DNA of 64,000 nucleotides from CAWBBA01 sp963729795. Lineage in GTDB: Bacteria > Desulfobacterota > Desulfomonilia > Desulfomonilales > Desulfomonilaceae. The first letter of the stretch is position 1, and every line of letters starts with the position of its first letter. The DNA lies in assembly GCA_963729795.1 (NCBI GenBank), contig CAVSPC010000033.1, forward strand, positions 16,889 through 80,888, written 5' to 3'. The position numbers and the translations under genes are program-made. Positions 35,712-43,921 of this stretch are shown in pieces. The notes under the pieces are model-generated. The model worked only from the letters and a program-made list of their open reading frames with translations. It did no database searches and was not told the origin of the DNA.

Positions 35712-36596
35712 TCATGCGGCCAGGCAGACTCGGTTTCTGTTATGTGCTTGGTCCTGGAACCTTGAGAGAGTTTTCTTGAGATCATTTTTCGTGTATTTCC
35801 ATTTGAAAGGTTTGGCGATTTGGTTGTAAAGAGCCTGAAATTCGAGTATGGCCGTTTCGAGGCGTTCAAGGTCTGGAAAGTCGTTTGGCTTGAGGACCTT
35901 TCGTTGCAGCACCGAGAAGATTATTTCGACTTGGTTCAGCCAACTGGCGTGTATTGGGGTGTGGATCTGGATCGTGTTCGGATACCAATCGAGAAGCCGT
36001 TGAACCGAGGTTTCCCCTCGATGCGAGGAGCCGTTATCCGTGATCCAAAAGACTCGGCGTGCCGACCGATAGGGTTCTTGTTGCATCACCAAGTCCACTA
36101 GCTTGTGGAACGGCTCGATCCCCGTTGATTTCTCGCAGAGACCGAAGAGCTTGGCTCCATGCACATCCCAAGCTGCGAGATAGGCCAAGGCACCCTTTCT
36201 TTCGTATTCGAACTCCACGCGCCTTGGTTGATTCGGCATGGGGCCAGTGCCGATGGCCTTTCTGTGGCGGGCTTGGATACTGGTCTTTTCGTCGGCGCTG
36301 ATCACGTAGTCATCCGGCCCCAGGGGAATTCCGTGAAAATAACGGAAATAAAGGTCCAACACGCGAGAAGCCTTTTCTGCAAAGGCGGGATCGCGAGGAA
36401 AAAGCCAGCTACGATGAGTCCAGGGCTTGATGGCATCAGCGTGGAGATAACGCCAGACCGTCTTGACGCTTATGGAAACCACCAGACATCGAACCACGGC
36501 TTGGGTGGCTATATCGGCATGACTGAGACGGGAAAAAGGAAGTCCCAATCTGCTGGGTATTTCGCAGGCCAGAGCCTTGATCTCCACAATGCTCTC
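35712..36596 (-). CDS. IS630 transposase, catalytic part (frame B)
   Basis: DDE/Tc1-mariner-type catalytic domain joined to frame A by a +1 shift. Acidic triad: Asp in VISADEKTSIQARHR, Asp in VFWITDNGSSHRG, Glu in HASWLNQVEIIFSVLQRK. About 294 residues from the shift point (ESIVEIKALACEIPSRLGLPFSRLS...). The triad is intact, so the element may be active if the frameshift is bypassed. The frame stays open upstream to 36935, but that part is a shadow of frame A. Confidence 0.85.
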   Translation of the reverse strand, partial: ESIVEIKALACEIPSRLGLPFSRLSHADIATQAVVRCLVVSISVKTVWRYLHADAIKPWTHRSWLFPRDPAFAEKASRVLDLYFRYFHGIPLGPDDYVISADEKTSIQARHRKAIGTGPMPNQPRRVEFEYERKGALAYLAAWDVHGAKLFGLCEKSTGIEPFHKLVDLVMQQEPYRSARRVFWITDNGSSHRGETSVQRLLDWYPNTIQIHTPIHASWLNQVEIIFSVLQRKVLKPNDFPDLERLETAILEFQALYNQIAKPFKWKYTKNDLKKTLSRFQDQAHNRNRVCLAA

Positions 36597-36870
36597 AGGG
36601 GGAAAAAGAGCGCGGTCTCCCGCACCTGGGAAGGTCCTCCAGGCCATCCAGTCGTTCGCAGAAGAACCGTTTCCTCCACTTCGCGACGACTGGACGGGGC
36701 ACCTCCAGGCGCTGAGAGATCTGCTCGTTTTCCATGCCGGAAGCTGCCAAGAGAACGATCTTGGCACGAACCACCTTATAATAAGGGGCTGTGTATTGCC
36801 TTGATGTATCAACGAGAATCTGCTCCTCGGTGCATGAAAGCGCGATGATGAAGGGGCTTGTGCGCGGCAT
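36595..36870 (-). CDS. IS630 transposase, N-terminal DNA-binding part (frame A)
   Basis: 91 residues with a helix-turn-helix (VRAKIVLLAASGMENEQISQRLEVPRPVVAKWRKRF) and GLEDLPRCGRPRSFSP at the end. It stops at TTT TCC CCC TGA; reading one base further continues PESIVEIKAL in frame B. Together about 385 residues, usual for the family. The C-run followed by UGA is a plausible +1 recoding or slippage site. Confidence 0.82.
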   Translation of the reverse strand: MPRTSPFIIALSCTEEQILVDTSRQYTAPYYKVVRAKIVLLAASGMENEQISQRLEVPRPVVAKWRKRFFCERLDGLEDLPRCGRPRSFSP

Positions 36871-37008
36871 TTCGCGTTACTCCTCTCGGAGGCACCCCCA
36901 TATCGCACATTTATCTCGCGGTCAAGCAACATCATACGTAACCGTATTTACGCCATCGCGTACTAAGGAAGCAAATCACGTCTTCTCTTGCAAGCGCCAA
37001 CAAACGCA

Positions 37009-38175
37009 TTAGCTCTGCATACTGATGACATGAAAGCGTTTGTGCAACAATCTTTCATCCAGTTGAACTTGCTTTAGTCTGTTCACGATTCGCTGCGAGG
37101 CGCCGCCGTCGCCATACTGATTGATCAGGTCGGCAAGACCGGCTTTGAACTCCTGGGAGATCGCCTGCTTGATGGCCTGCACGATCTCGTCTCTGCCGTA
37201 GCTCGCGTTTATCACGTTCTTCCCGTGCAAACGCCCGGCCTGTCGATTGCCGATATTCACTACTGGTAGTTTGAAAGACGCCGCTTCGATAATTCCGGCG
37301 GATGAATTGCCCACCATGGCCTGGACATGGCTCATCAAGCTGAAATAGCTTTGCGTCCCCAGATTCACTACAACCTGACATCGTTTCTTGTGCTGATCGA
37401 CAAACTCATGAATCATTCTGATGATCACATGGTTCTGCGTGTCCGAATTGGGATAAGTGAATATGACCCCGCAATCCGTCCGTTCCAGGGCGGCCAAAAG
37501 CTCACTCATCTGTGCCTCGGTTTCCTCGAACTCAAGAGTCACGGGATGATAGGTTACAAGAAGCGTGCAATCATGAAGGATTAGGCCGTGCCGTTCGTTC
37601 AACGCCCGGGGGCTTAATAAACTAATATCACGGAGGTTGTCGAGGCTGGGAGCTCCGCATACGGTCACCCGCCACGGTTCTTCTCCCATCTGGATGATTC
37701 TCTGAGCGTAGGTGTCGGTCGATGCAAAGTGCAGGTGACTCATTTTCGTTATTGCATGGCGGATGGACTCGTCGATAGCCCCTTCAGTGGATTCACCGCC
37801 ATGAATATGAGCCACGGGAATGTTAAAAGTCAGTGAGGCTGCAACGGCTGCCAGCATTTCCAAACGATCACCCAAAACCAGGAGAATATCAGGACGAAAC
37901 CGGCAGTAGGACTGAGCGAACCCGATGATCCCAAGGCCCAAAGACTTTGCAAGGCTCTCGGAAGTGTCGGACATCAGCAGGATGTCGATGCGATCACCGA
38001 TTTCGAATCCGTCTTCTTCTATGGCTTTCACGGTAGAACCGAATTGAGGAGCAAGATGCATACCGGTAACGATAAGATGCAGTTCCAAGTCCGAATCTTG
38101 CTGTATGCGCCGAAGTATGGGCCGATAGATGCCGTAGTCGGAGCGGGCCCCTGTAATAACGCCTACAGTTCTCAT
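37009..38175 (-). CDS. legG: Hydrolysing UDP/GDP-GlcNAc-derivative 2-epimerase (NeuC/LegG)
   Basis: Converts a nucleotide-activated 2-acetamido sugar to the free manno-configured sugar and NDP, feeding the synthase NeuB/LegI. Family signatures: ITGARSDYGIYRPILRRI, LIVTGMHLAPQFGST, LVLGDRLEMLAAV, IPVAHIHGGESTEGAIDESIRHAITK and MVGNSSAGIIEAASFKLPVVNIGNRQAGR. 388 residues, full length for NeuC. The presence of legB and ptmE homologs favours the legionaminic branch over sialic acid. Last sugar gene of the operon, 140 bp after legB (gap without a gene), then the IS element. Confidence 0.88.
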   Translation of the reverse strand: MRTVGVITGARSDYGIYRPILRRIQQDSDLELHLIVTGMHLAPQFGSTVKAIEEDGFEIGDRIDILLMSDTSESLAKSLGLGIIGFAQSYCRFRPDILLVLGDRLEMLAAVAASLTFNIPVAHIHGGESTEGAIDESIRHAITKMSHLHFASTDTYAQRIIQMGEEPWRVTVCGAPSLDNLRDISLLSPRALNERHGLILHDCTLLVTYHPVTLEFEETEAQMSELLAALERTDCGVIFTYPNSDTQNHVIIRMIHEFVDQHKKRCQVVVNLGTQSYFSLMSHVQAMVGNSSAGIIEAASFKLPVVNIGNRQAGRLHGKNVINASYGRDEIVQAIKQAISQEFKAGLADLINQYGDGGASQRIVNRLKQVQLDERLLHKRFHVISMQS

Positions 38176-38315
38176 CGTTCACGTTCCCGAGAGTGAGGCA
38201 TGAAGCACGGGTTCATAATTAACATGTTCGCCTGGTTGCTAGAAATAGCCTACCGCCGAGAATGCGGAAGTCGCGGAGAAGCCTGTTTCGATACTCATTT
38301 AACCACACTCCGGTC

Positions 38316-39311
38316 TCAGATGACATAGACATTGGACTTGTAGACGTCTATGTTGCGTTCCATCCAGTCAATGGTTTTTCTGAGACCCTGCTCTAGTGTG
38401 TGTTGGGGCTGCCAACCGAGGATTTGCCGGGCCTTTCGGCTATCTGCGCACAGACGAAAGACCTCGCTCTTTCCAGGCCGTTGCCGTTGGTTCTCCGATT
38501 CCATGGGCAGATCTTTACCGAGCACTCGCAAGATTGTGCCGGCCAACTCTTTGACAGAGATCTCTTGGCCTGTCCCCAGGTTCATCACCTGCCCGACCGC
38601 ATCTTTACACTCGGCCGCAAGGATGAAGCCTTCAACCGTGTCCGCAACGAAGTTTAGATCTCGTGTGGGCTCCAGGTTCCCGAGGCGCAAGCAAGTCTCT
38701 TTAAGCGCTTGGCTAATTATAGTGGGGATTATCGCTCTGGCTGACTGTCTGGGGCCGTAACAGTTGAAAGGTCGAACCGTGGCGACAGGCAGACCGAACG
38801 ATCGGTGATAGGCTTCGGCCATCATGTCGGCTGCTATCTTGCTGGCGGAGTAAGGTGATTGGCCCTGCAGAACGTGCTTTTCATCAATGGGAACGTATTG
38901 AGCGGTTCCATAAACTTCGCTGGTGGAAGTGTGGACCATCATCTGAACTTCAGCACCGAGCGCTTCGTGAAGTACGTTCAGCGTCCCTTCCACGTTCGTT
39001 TGCACGTAAGACATAGGGGCACGGTATGAATAGGGTATAGCGATCAGGGCTGCCAAATGAAAAACTGTGTCTACGCCCCGCATCGCATTTTCTACTGTGT
39101 TACGGTCCCGCACGTCGCCGAGAATTATCTCGACGGAGTCTTTCGCAGCAGAACTATCAAGCCAGCCCCATGAATTGGATGAGTTGTATCGGACAAGCGC
39201 CTTGGTTCGCGCGCCCAATGTCACCAATCGCTCGGCCAGGTGACTACCTATAAACCCCCCTGCCCCTGTAACCAGGACCGATCTCCGGGTCCAATCCGCA
39301 GCCACGTTCAC
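38316..39311 (-). CDS. legB: NAD-dependent sugar 4,6-dehydratase (LegB-like)
   Basis: SDR-fold dehydratase of nucleotide-GlcNAc, giving the 4-keto-6-deoxy intermediate. VTGAGGFIGSHLAERL is the NAD loop, YNSSNSWGWLDS a pattern typical of LegB proteins, HTSTSEVYGTAQ holds the active-site Thr-region, and YSASKIAADMM the YxxxK catalytic pair. 331 residues. ATG overlaps the ptmE stop by 4 bp, so the two are translationally coupled, consistent with dehydration of the GDP-sugar made by PtmE. Confidence 0.86.
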   Translation of the reverse strand: MNVAADWTRRSVLVTGAGGFIGSHLAERLVTLGARTKALVRYNSSNSWGWLDSSAAKDSVEIILGDVRDRNTVENAMRGVDTVFHLAALIAIPYSYRAPMSYVQTNVEGTLNVLHEALGAEVQMMVHTSTSEVYGTAQYVPIDEKHVLQGQSPYSASKIAADMMAEAYHRSFGLPVATVRPFNCYGPRQSARAIIPTIISQALKETCLRLGNLEPTRDLNFVADTVEGFILAAECKDAVGQVMNLGTGQEISVKELAGTILRVLGKDLPMESENQRQRPGKSEVFRLCADSRKARQILGWQPQHTLEQGLRKTIDWMERNIDVYKSNVYVI

Positions 39312-40378
39312 ACTGCCCCTTTCGCATAGTCGCTTAACGCTCTTTCGTAGTCCTCCAACTTTCCGATATCTTGCCAGTACTCTCGAACAGGAAAACTCAC
39401 CACCCGATAGTTTTCTTGAAGCAGACGTCTGACCAAATCAGGTATGTCGTAGCGCTGTCCTTCCGGAATCAAGCTGCAGACCCCCGGACTGAGAAGATAA
39501 ATGCCGGCATTTACAAACTGGCTTATTACCGGCTTCTCGGAGATTCCCGTGATTTCGACTCCGTTGGTCTCGATCACTCCATAAGGAACCTCTATATTGT
39601 ACTGCTTCACAGCGATCGTCATGTGGGCTGAGTGATCCTCATGGAAATTCATCATTGCACGAAAATCGACTGAGGTTAGCACGTCTCCATTAATAACCAG
39701 CAACGGTTCCTGACAATCAGCCAAGTGGCACAATGCTCCGGCTGTTCCGAGAGGTTCGCCCTCACCCACGTAATTCATTTGGACACCGTAGCTTCGTCCA
39801 TCGCCGAAATACTGTTCGATGATCTCTTTCTTATAGTGGGTGGCGACGTGTACACTCCGAATTCCCGATTCCCGTAACTGGCCTATTATCCTCTCCAGGA
39901 GAGGTTTGTCACCGACCGGGAGCATGGGTTTGGGAACATCCTCGGTCAGAGGCCGCAACCGTATGCCGTATCCTCCCGCCATGACTACAGCTTTTAGAGG
40001 CGACTCTACGCCCTGAACCAGGTCCCGGAGCAGCACCAGATCGACAAGGCGTTGCTGGTCATCGAGCAGGGGGATGTGTCGCAGGAAGTCCTTCTTCATA
40101 AGGCGTAATAATTCGGCATCGGAGGTCCCTTCCAGAGCGGTGACCGGCTTTGGGCTGGGCTTGCAGGCTCGATTTCCCAAAAGGTCCTTCACAGGAGAAT
40201 CAAGATCAAACGCAGCCAGGATAGCCCGCCGGATGTCCCCATCCGTTACGGTTCCTACGAGACGACCTTGCGAGTCCGCGATGAGGACGATTTCTTTTCC
40301 GTTACGGTCGATGCAGGCCATCGCCTCTCTTATGGAAGCGGAGGGGGCAATGCATAAATCGGACAAGTTGGGATGCAT
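39308..40378 (-). CDS. ptmE: Sugar-1-phosphate nucleotidyltransferase with CBS pair (PtmE-like)
   Basis: N-terminal CBS tandem (about 1-120: IREAMACIDRNGKEIVLIAD ... LVGTVTDGDIRRAIL; LRHIPLLDDQQRLVDLVLLRDLV) followed by a nucleotidyltransferase with VVMAGGYGIRLRPLTEDVPKPMLPVGDKPLLE, LVINGDVLTSVDF and GAxx-type C-terminal strands. This architecture is that of PtmE, the glucosamine-1-phosphate guanylyltransferase that starts GDP-linked legionaminic acid synthesis in Campylobacter. 356 residues. CBS domains may sense an adenine nucleotide. Confidence 0.84.
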   Translation of the reverse strand: MHPNLSDLCIAPSASIREAMACIDRNGKEIVLIADSQGRLVGTVTDGDIRRAILAAFDLDSPVKDLLGNRACKPSPKPVTALEGTSDAELLRLMKKDFLRHIPLLDDQQRLVDLVLLRDLVQGVESPLKAVVMAGGYGIRLRPLTEDVPKPMLPVGDKPLLERIIGQLRESGIRSVHVATHYKKEIIEQYFGDGRSYGVQMNYVGEGEPLGTAGALCHLADCQEPLLVINGDVLTSVDFRAMMNFHEDHSAHMTIAVKQYNIEVPYGVIETNGVEITGISEKPVISQFVNAGIYLLSPGVCSLIPEGQRYDIPDLVRRLLQENYRVVSFPVREYWQDIGKLEDYERALSDYAKGAV

Positions 40379-40418
40379 GATCGTCTATCTTCTCAGCCGA
40401 GCCGGGTAGAACGAGTTT

Positions 40419-41627
40419 TCAGGAAACCGGATGCCGTAATTTCCACTCTCCGTTGGCTTTTTTCCAGAGGTGTGGCGACCTGAATTTATCGCACAACTCA
40501 TGGAACCGCTCGGGTTTCATGCCGACGAAGTCCATAACCTCATTGAAATAGAGATCGGGAAACTCCCCGTCAAAACGACGAACCAGCGCAATACCCTCCT
40601 CGCGGGTGAGATGCTTGTTGCGAATTTCTTGCGACGCGTCGTAAGAGGCTCTGCCGAGGCCGAACTTAATGTAAGTCGTGTAATAGTGCAAGTCGTCCAT
40701 CTTGTCGTCGATGCTGTTGTATTTGCTGTACGTGCCCTGCGATCGAAACGGCCGGGCCTGAAAACCGGCATGTTCCACTGCGTAGTAATAAGCCTCTTGC
40801 GGAGTCCATTTGACATAATACCCTAGGTAATGGACTTCTACGGGAATCTTTTCCATCTCCTTCGCATCGAGCGGCAAATAGGCCATTAGATCCGCCAGAT
40901 TCAAGTCGTAGGAGTCCAGCAGCTCTCGTATCGACACACCGCCAAGGTAGATGTCCTCAAGGTTCTGCATCGTGTAAAACGATTTGTCCCGCAAAGAAGT
41001 TCGGTTGTCCGCAATGGGATTGCCGTATTCCGCCTCATTCTCGCCGTAAAAGACTAGAGGGATTTGCCATTTCACAGCGATCTTCGCTCCGATGTTCTTC
41101 TGGCCAAGAATAAAAGTTTGGAAAGGATGCAGCAGGTTCTCGACTCCTAGTCTAGTGAGAAGCTTTGCCACCTTCCCATTTTGTTTGAAGGCTATGTTGT
41201 CGAAACCTCCGACGGCTATCCAGTTCTGATAGTTCTGTAGCCCGTAATCGGTGTAAAGTAGCGGCGACCACGTGACCGTGAGGGGATGCATCCCGTACTT
41301 GTATTTCAATAAATGGGCGGCAAAAGCGCTGTCCTTTCCTCCACTCCCGGGCAGTATACAATCGTAATGTCCGTCATTCCGGCGGTGTTTGTCGAGCAGT
41401 CGCAAAAGCTCTTTTTCTCTTGCTTCCCAATCCGTTTGCTCTTTCTTTTCCGCGTAACGGCAGGCATCACATATCCCGTCTTCACCAATGCTCAAGGTCG
41501 GCGCCTTTCTGTCCGGTTTGTGCTTGAACTCGGGGTATGAGCTGGGTCGCTGGTTCGACATCACGCACCGTTTGCAGAAAAGCACTTCATTAGGAAGCCC
41601 ATAATATGCTTCAAGATCTCCGGGCAT
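40419..41627 (-). CDS. N-acetyl sugar amidotransferase (WbuX/PseA family)
   Basis: ATP-dependent enzyme that turns an acetamido group into an acetamidino group, with ammonia from a HisH/HisF-like pair. Shows two Cys pairs of a zinc site (LFCKRCVMSNQRP and GICDACRYAEKK) and the PP-loop ILPGSGGKDSAFAAHLL, then MHPLTVTWSPLLYTDYG. 402 residues, normal for the family. Directly followed by hisH- and hisF-like genes' products in the same operon (8 bp from hisH), the classic trio in O-antigen and nonulosonate loci. Confidence 0.88.
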   Translation of the reverse strand: MPGDLEAYYGLPNEVLFCKRCVMSNQRPSSYPEFKHKPDRKAPTLSIGEDGICDACRYAEKKEQTDWEAREKELLRLLDKHRRNDGHYDCILPGSGGKDSAFAAHLLKYKYGMHPLTVTWSPLLYTDYGLQNYQNWIAVGGFDNIAFKQNGKVAKLLTRLGVENLLHPFQTFILGQKNIGAKIAVKWQIPLVFYGENEAEYGNPIADNRTSLRDKSFYTMQNLEDIYLGGVSIRELLDSYDLNLADLMAYLPLDAKEMEKIPVEVHYLGYYVKWTPQEAYYYAVEHAGFQARPFRSQGTYSKYNSIDDKMDDLHYYTTYIKFGLGRASYDASQEIRNKHLTREEGIALVRRFDGEFPDLYFNEVMDFVGMKPERFHELCDKFRSPHLWKKANGEWKLRHPVS

Positions 41628-41634
41628 TATCCTC

Positions 41635-42345
41635 CTACTCCAAGGTCTCGCCGTTTCCCACCAAAACTTTCAGCCGTTCGTACATTCCCAACCCGTCCGG
41701 ACCGCTTCGCTCGGGATGGAATTGGAAGGCGCATACGTTCCCTCGTTTGAGGCTCGAACAGAATTCCAGATCGCCGTATCTGCTTTTTGAGAGCGTTACT
41801 TCGGGATTCTGGGGTACTGCATAGAACGAATGAACAAAGTACATATACGTCCCGTCCCTTAGATCGTGCAGAGGAGTCCCATTCCAGGGGTCTTCACTGT
41901 CCGCCGAGGCTCCTTCTGCAGCTTTGAAGGGCTGGGGCCGGAAGATACGGTTCCATCCTATCTGAGGAACTTTCAAAGGGCCGCCTGGACCGTGCGGCTT
42001 ATCGAAACGCACTACCGGACCATCTACGATTCCCAGACCTTTATGCGTACCGAATTCCTGACTCTCGGTCATCAATAACTGAAGTCCAAGGCATATACCG
42101 ATCAAAGGTTTGGAGGAGTCTGCCACGTCCTTGAGGGGCTCGATCAAGTCCAGCCTTTTAAGCGAATTCATGGCGTCCCCGAACGCTCCCACGCCTGGCA
42201 AAATCACTGCATCAGCGGAGAGAACATGACTTTTCTCGGAAGTAATAAACGCGTGTATGCCCACGTGCTCGCATGCATGTTTCACGCTGAAAAGGTTTCC
42301 GAGACCAAGATCGACTATGGCCACTTTAGGTCCGATATCGTCCAT
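41635..42345 (-). CDS. HisH-like glutaminase subunit of the sugar amidotransferase
   Basis: Class I glutamine amidotransferase: VAIVDLGLGNLFSVKHACEHVG, LPGVGAFGDAMNSL, nucleophile GICLGLQLLMTES and catalytic His-Glu in CAFQFHPERSGPDGLGMYERL. 236 residues, slightly longer than histidine-pathway HisH (about 200). It has an insertion (FRPQPFKAAEGASADSEDPWNGTPL) and sits between WbuX and the HisF-like gene, so it supplies ammonia for sugar amidination. No other his genes are present. Confidence 0.85.
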   Translation of the reverse strand: MDDIGPKVAIVDLGLGNLFSVKHACEHVGIHAFITSEKSHVLSADAVILPGVGAFGDAMNSLKRLDLIEPLKDVADSSKPLIGICLGLQLLMTESQEFGTHKGLGIVDGPVVRFDKPHGPGGPLKVPQIGWNRIFRPQPFKAAEGASADSEDPWNGTPLHDLRDGTYMYFVHSFYAVPQNPEVTLSKSRYGDLEFCSSLKRGNVCAFQFHPERSGPDGLGMYERLKVLVGNGETLE

Positions 42346-42347
42346 GT

Positions 42348-43208
42348 TCAGTCCGATGACTTGAAGCGGCAGTTCAGCCCGAAGTCGGTCAGGTACTCTT
42401 TGAGATCCGGTATGGAAGCATCCTGAATCTTCGGTCCTGGGGCACCCTTCCGAAGAAACTCTATGTTGCCCTCATCGCGGAATTCGTCACAGTTCGGTTG
42501 GCGAAGCCTAGCACAGTTGTAATGAAACATTGACGCTATACTCACTGCGTCCGCTTTTCCTTCCGTTATCACATCCGCAACATGATTCGGAGCGCCTGCG
42601 CCTCCGGAGGCTATGACAGGAATAGAAACCGATTCCGCGATCTTCCTGGTGAGTTTCAGATCAAAACCCTTGCCTGTCCCTTCCATGTTAATTGAGGTCA
42701 CAACAAGCTCTCCGGCACCAAGTTCGGCTGCTCGTAAAGCCCATTCAAATGCGTCCAGACCTGTCCGCTCCCGCCCGTAATCCGTGTACTGCTCGTATGT
42801 GCCATCGGATTTTCTGATTGCCTCAATAGACACCACTATCGTCGATGAGCCAAAGGCGCGGGCCGCTTCGCTTATGAGGTCAGGTCGTCGCACCGCGGCG
42901 GTGTTTATGGCAACCTTGTCTGCACCTGCTCTCAATGTCTCACGTATATCCTCCAAAGTCCTCAGCCCGCCGCCCACAACGAGAGGTATGAAAATCTGGC
43001 GCGCGGTTCGTTCTATGATTTGATTGAGACTGTTCCTGCCGTAGAGGCTGGCAACCGCATCGATGTACATCAATTCGTCCGCGCCGGTCTCATAATAGTG
43101 CCTAGCGAAGTATTCGGGTTTCCCGAGCACGCGAAGGCCCTCGAAGTTTATGCCTTTCACCAAATTGGGCCCTTTGATGTCAAGTCGAGGGATGATGCGA
43201 ATGTTCAC
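42348..43208 (-). CDS. HisF-like TIM-barrel partner of the sugar amidotransferase
   Basis: HisF fold: IRIIPRLDIKGPNLVKGINFEGLRVLG, VGGGLRTLEDIRETLRAGADKVAIN, PVIASGGAG. The first catalytic Asp of HisF is kept (RLDIKG). However, the position of the second (normally AIDAKR) reads SIEAIR and the loop TSIDRDG reads TSINMEG, so imidazole-glycerol-phosphate chemistry is probably lost and the barrel serves as ammonia conduit. The frame opens at 43310 inside neuD; GTG 43208 (VNIRIIPRLD) is the likely start, 25 bp after neuD. A C-terminal extension of about 35 residues is present. Confidence 0.82.
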   Translation of the reverse strand: MNIRIIPRLDIKGPNLVKGINFEGLRVLGKPEYFARHYYETGADELMYIDAVASLYGRNSLNQIIERTARQIFIPLVVGGGLRTLEDIRETLRAGADKVAINTAAVRRPDLISEAARAFGSSTIVVSIEAIRKSDGTYEQYTDYGRERTGLDAFEWALRAAELGAGELVVTSINMEGTGKGFDLKLTRKIAESVSIPVIASGGAGAPNHVADVITEGKADAVSIASMFHYNCARLRQPNCDEFRDEGNIEFLRKGAPGPKIQDASIPDLKEYLTDFGLNCRFKSSD

Positions 43209-43233
43209 TGGTGAAACTGAGACCTCGTGTTGT

Positions 43234-43911
43234 CTACGAGCGTGACATCTTCCTCGGGATGCCGGTCGGCCTGGCCGGAACGCCCACGACCGTCGCACGG
43301 GGAGGAACATCTTCCACTACCACAGCGCCGGCTCCTACAATTGCCGCCTCGCCTATGGAGATTAGCTGTCTGACGGCTGCGCCGCACCCAATGTGGGCTC
43401 CGTCTCCGACCCGCACTGTGCTGGCCAGGACAGCGCCGCTGGCCACATGGACATGATCGCCGATAATGCAATCATGCTCAACCACGGCACCGCTGTTGAC
43501 TATGACATTACGACCGAGTTTCGCACCGGTGTTTACTATGCTGCCCGGCAGCAATTGGCAACCCGCGCCGATCTCCGCCCACGGGGAACAGAAAGAGGTG
43601 GGGTGTTTGATCGTCAGTGGGCGCAATCCTTTAAGAATCCCATGCTCAAACAGCCGCTTGCGGGGCTCGTTGTTACCCACTGCGCCCACACCTACAACAA
43701 AAAAACCAGCCCCGTCGGCCATGAGTTGCGGCAAGAGTGAATCGTCGCCGAGAATTGGAACATCCAGCAACTTTTGTCCCCATCGGGAACTATCCTGGTC
43801 GAGAATAACCAAAGATAATGCAAAATTATCAGCTCGCAAACATTCGATCAACACCTTTGCGTGACCGCCTCCCCCGAATATCACACACAGATTCGCTGAA
43901 TGTATCGGCAT
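43234..43911 (-). CDS. legH: Hexapeptide-repeat sugar N-acetyltransferase (NeuD/LegH-like)
   Basis: PglD/NeuD-type acetyltransferase: N-terminal Rossmann part (VIFGGGGHAKVLIECLRAD) and left-handed beta-helix hexapeptides (IGAGCQLLPGSIVNTGAKLGRNVIVNSGAVVEHDCIIGDHVHVASGAVLA), with the catalytic-type His in VEHDCIIG. In legionaminic synthesis LegH acetylates the 4-amino sugar with acetyl-CoA. The frame opens at 43938; ATG 43911 (MPIHSANLC) follows the neuB stop and is preferred. Confidence 0.82.
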   Translation of the reverse strand: MPIHSANLCVIFGGGGHAKVLIECLRADNFALSLVILDQDSSRWGQKLLDVPILGDDSLLPQLMADGAGFFVVGVGAVGNNEPRKRLFEHGILKGLRPLTIKHPTSFCSPWAEIGAGCQLLPGSIVNTGAKLGRNVIVNSGAVVEHDCIIGDHVHVASGAVLASTVRVGDGAHIGCGAAVRQLISIGEAAIVGAGAVVVEDVPPRATVVGVPARPTGIPRKMSRS

Positions 43912-43921
43912 TTGATAAGTC

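Larger units (their letters stand above)
35671..36955 (-). mobile_element. IS630-family insertion sequence
   Basis: About 1.29 kb bounded by 22-bp inverted repeats (35671-35692 and 36934-36955; start TGGCG, end GGTTACGTAT) matching at 20 of 22 positions. TA dinucleotides, the usual IS630 target, lie near both ends (35660 and 36964), but outer ends are not aligned precisely. It contains transposase frames A and B and lies between legG and the radical SAM gene. Confidence 0.85.
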
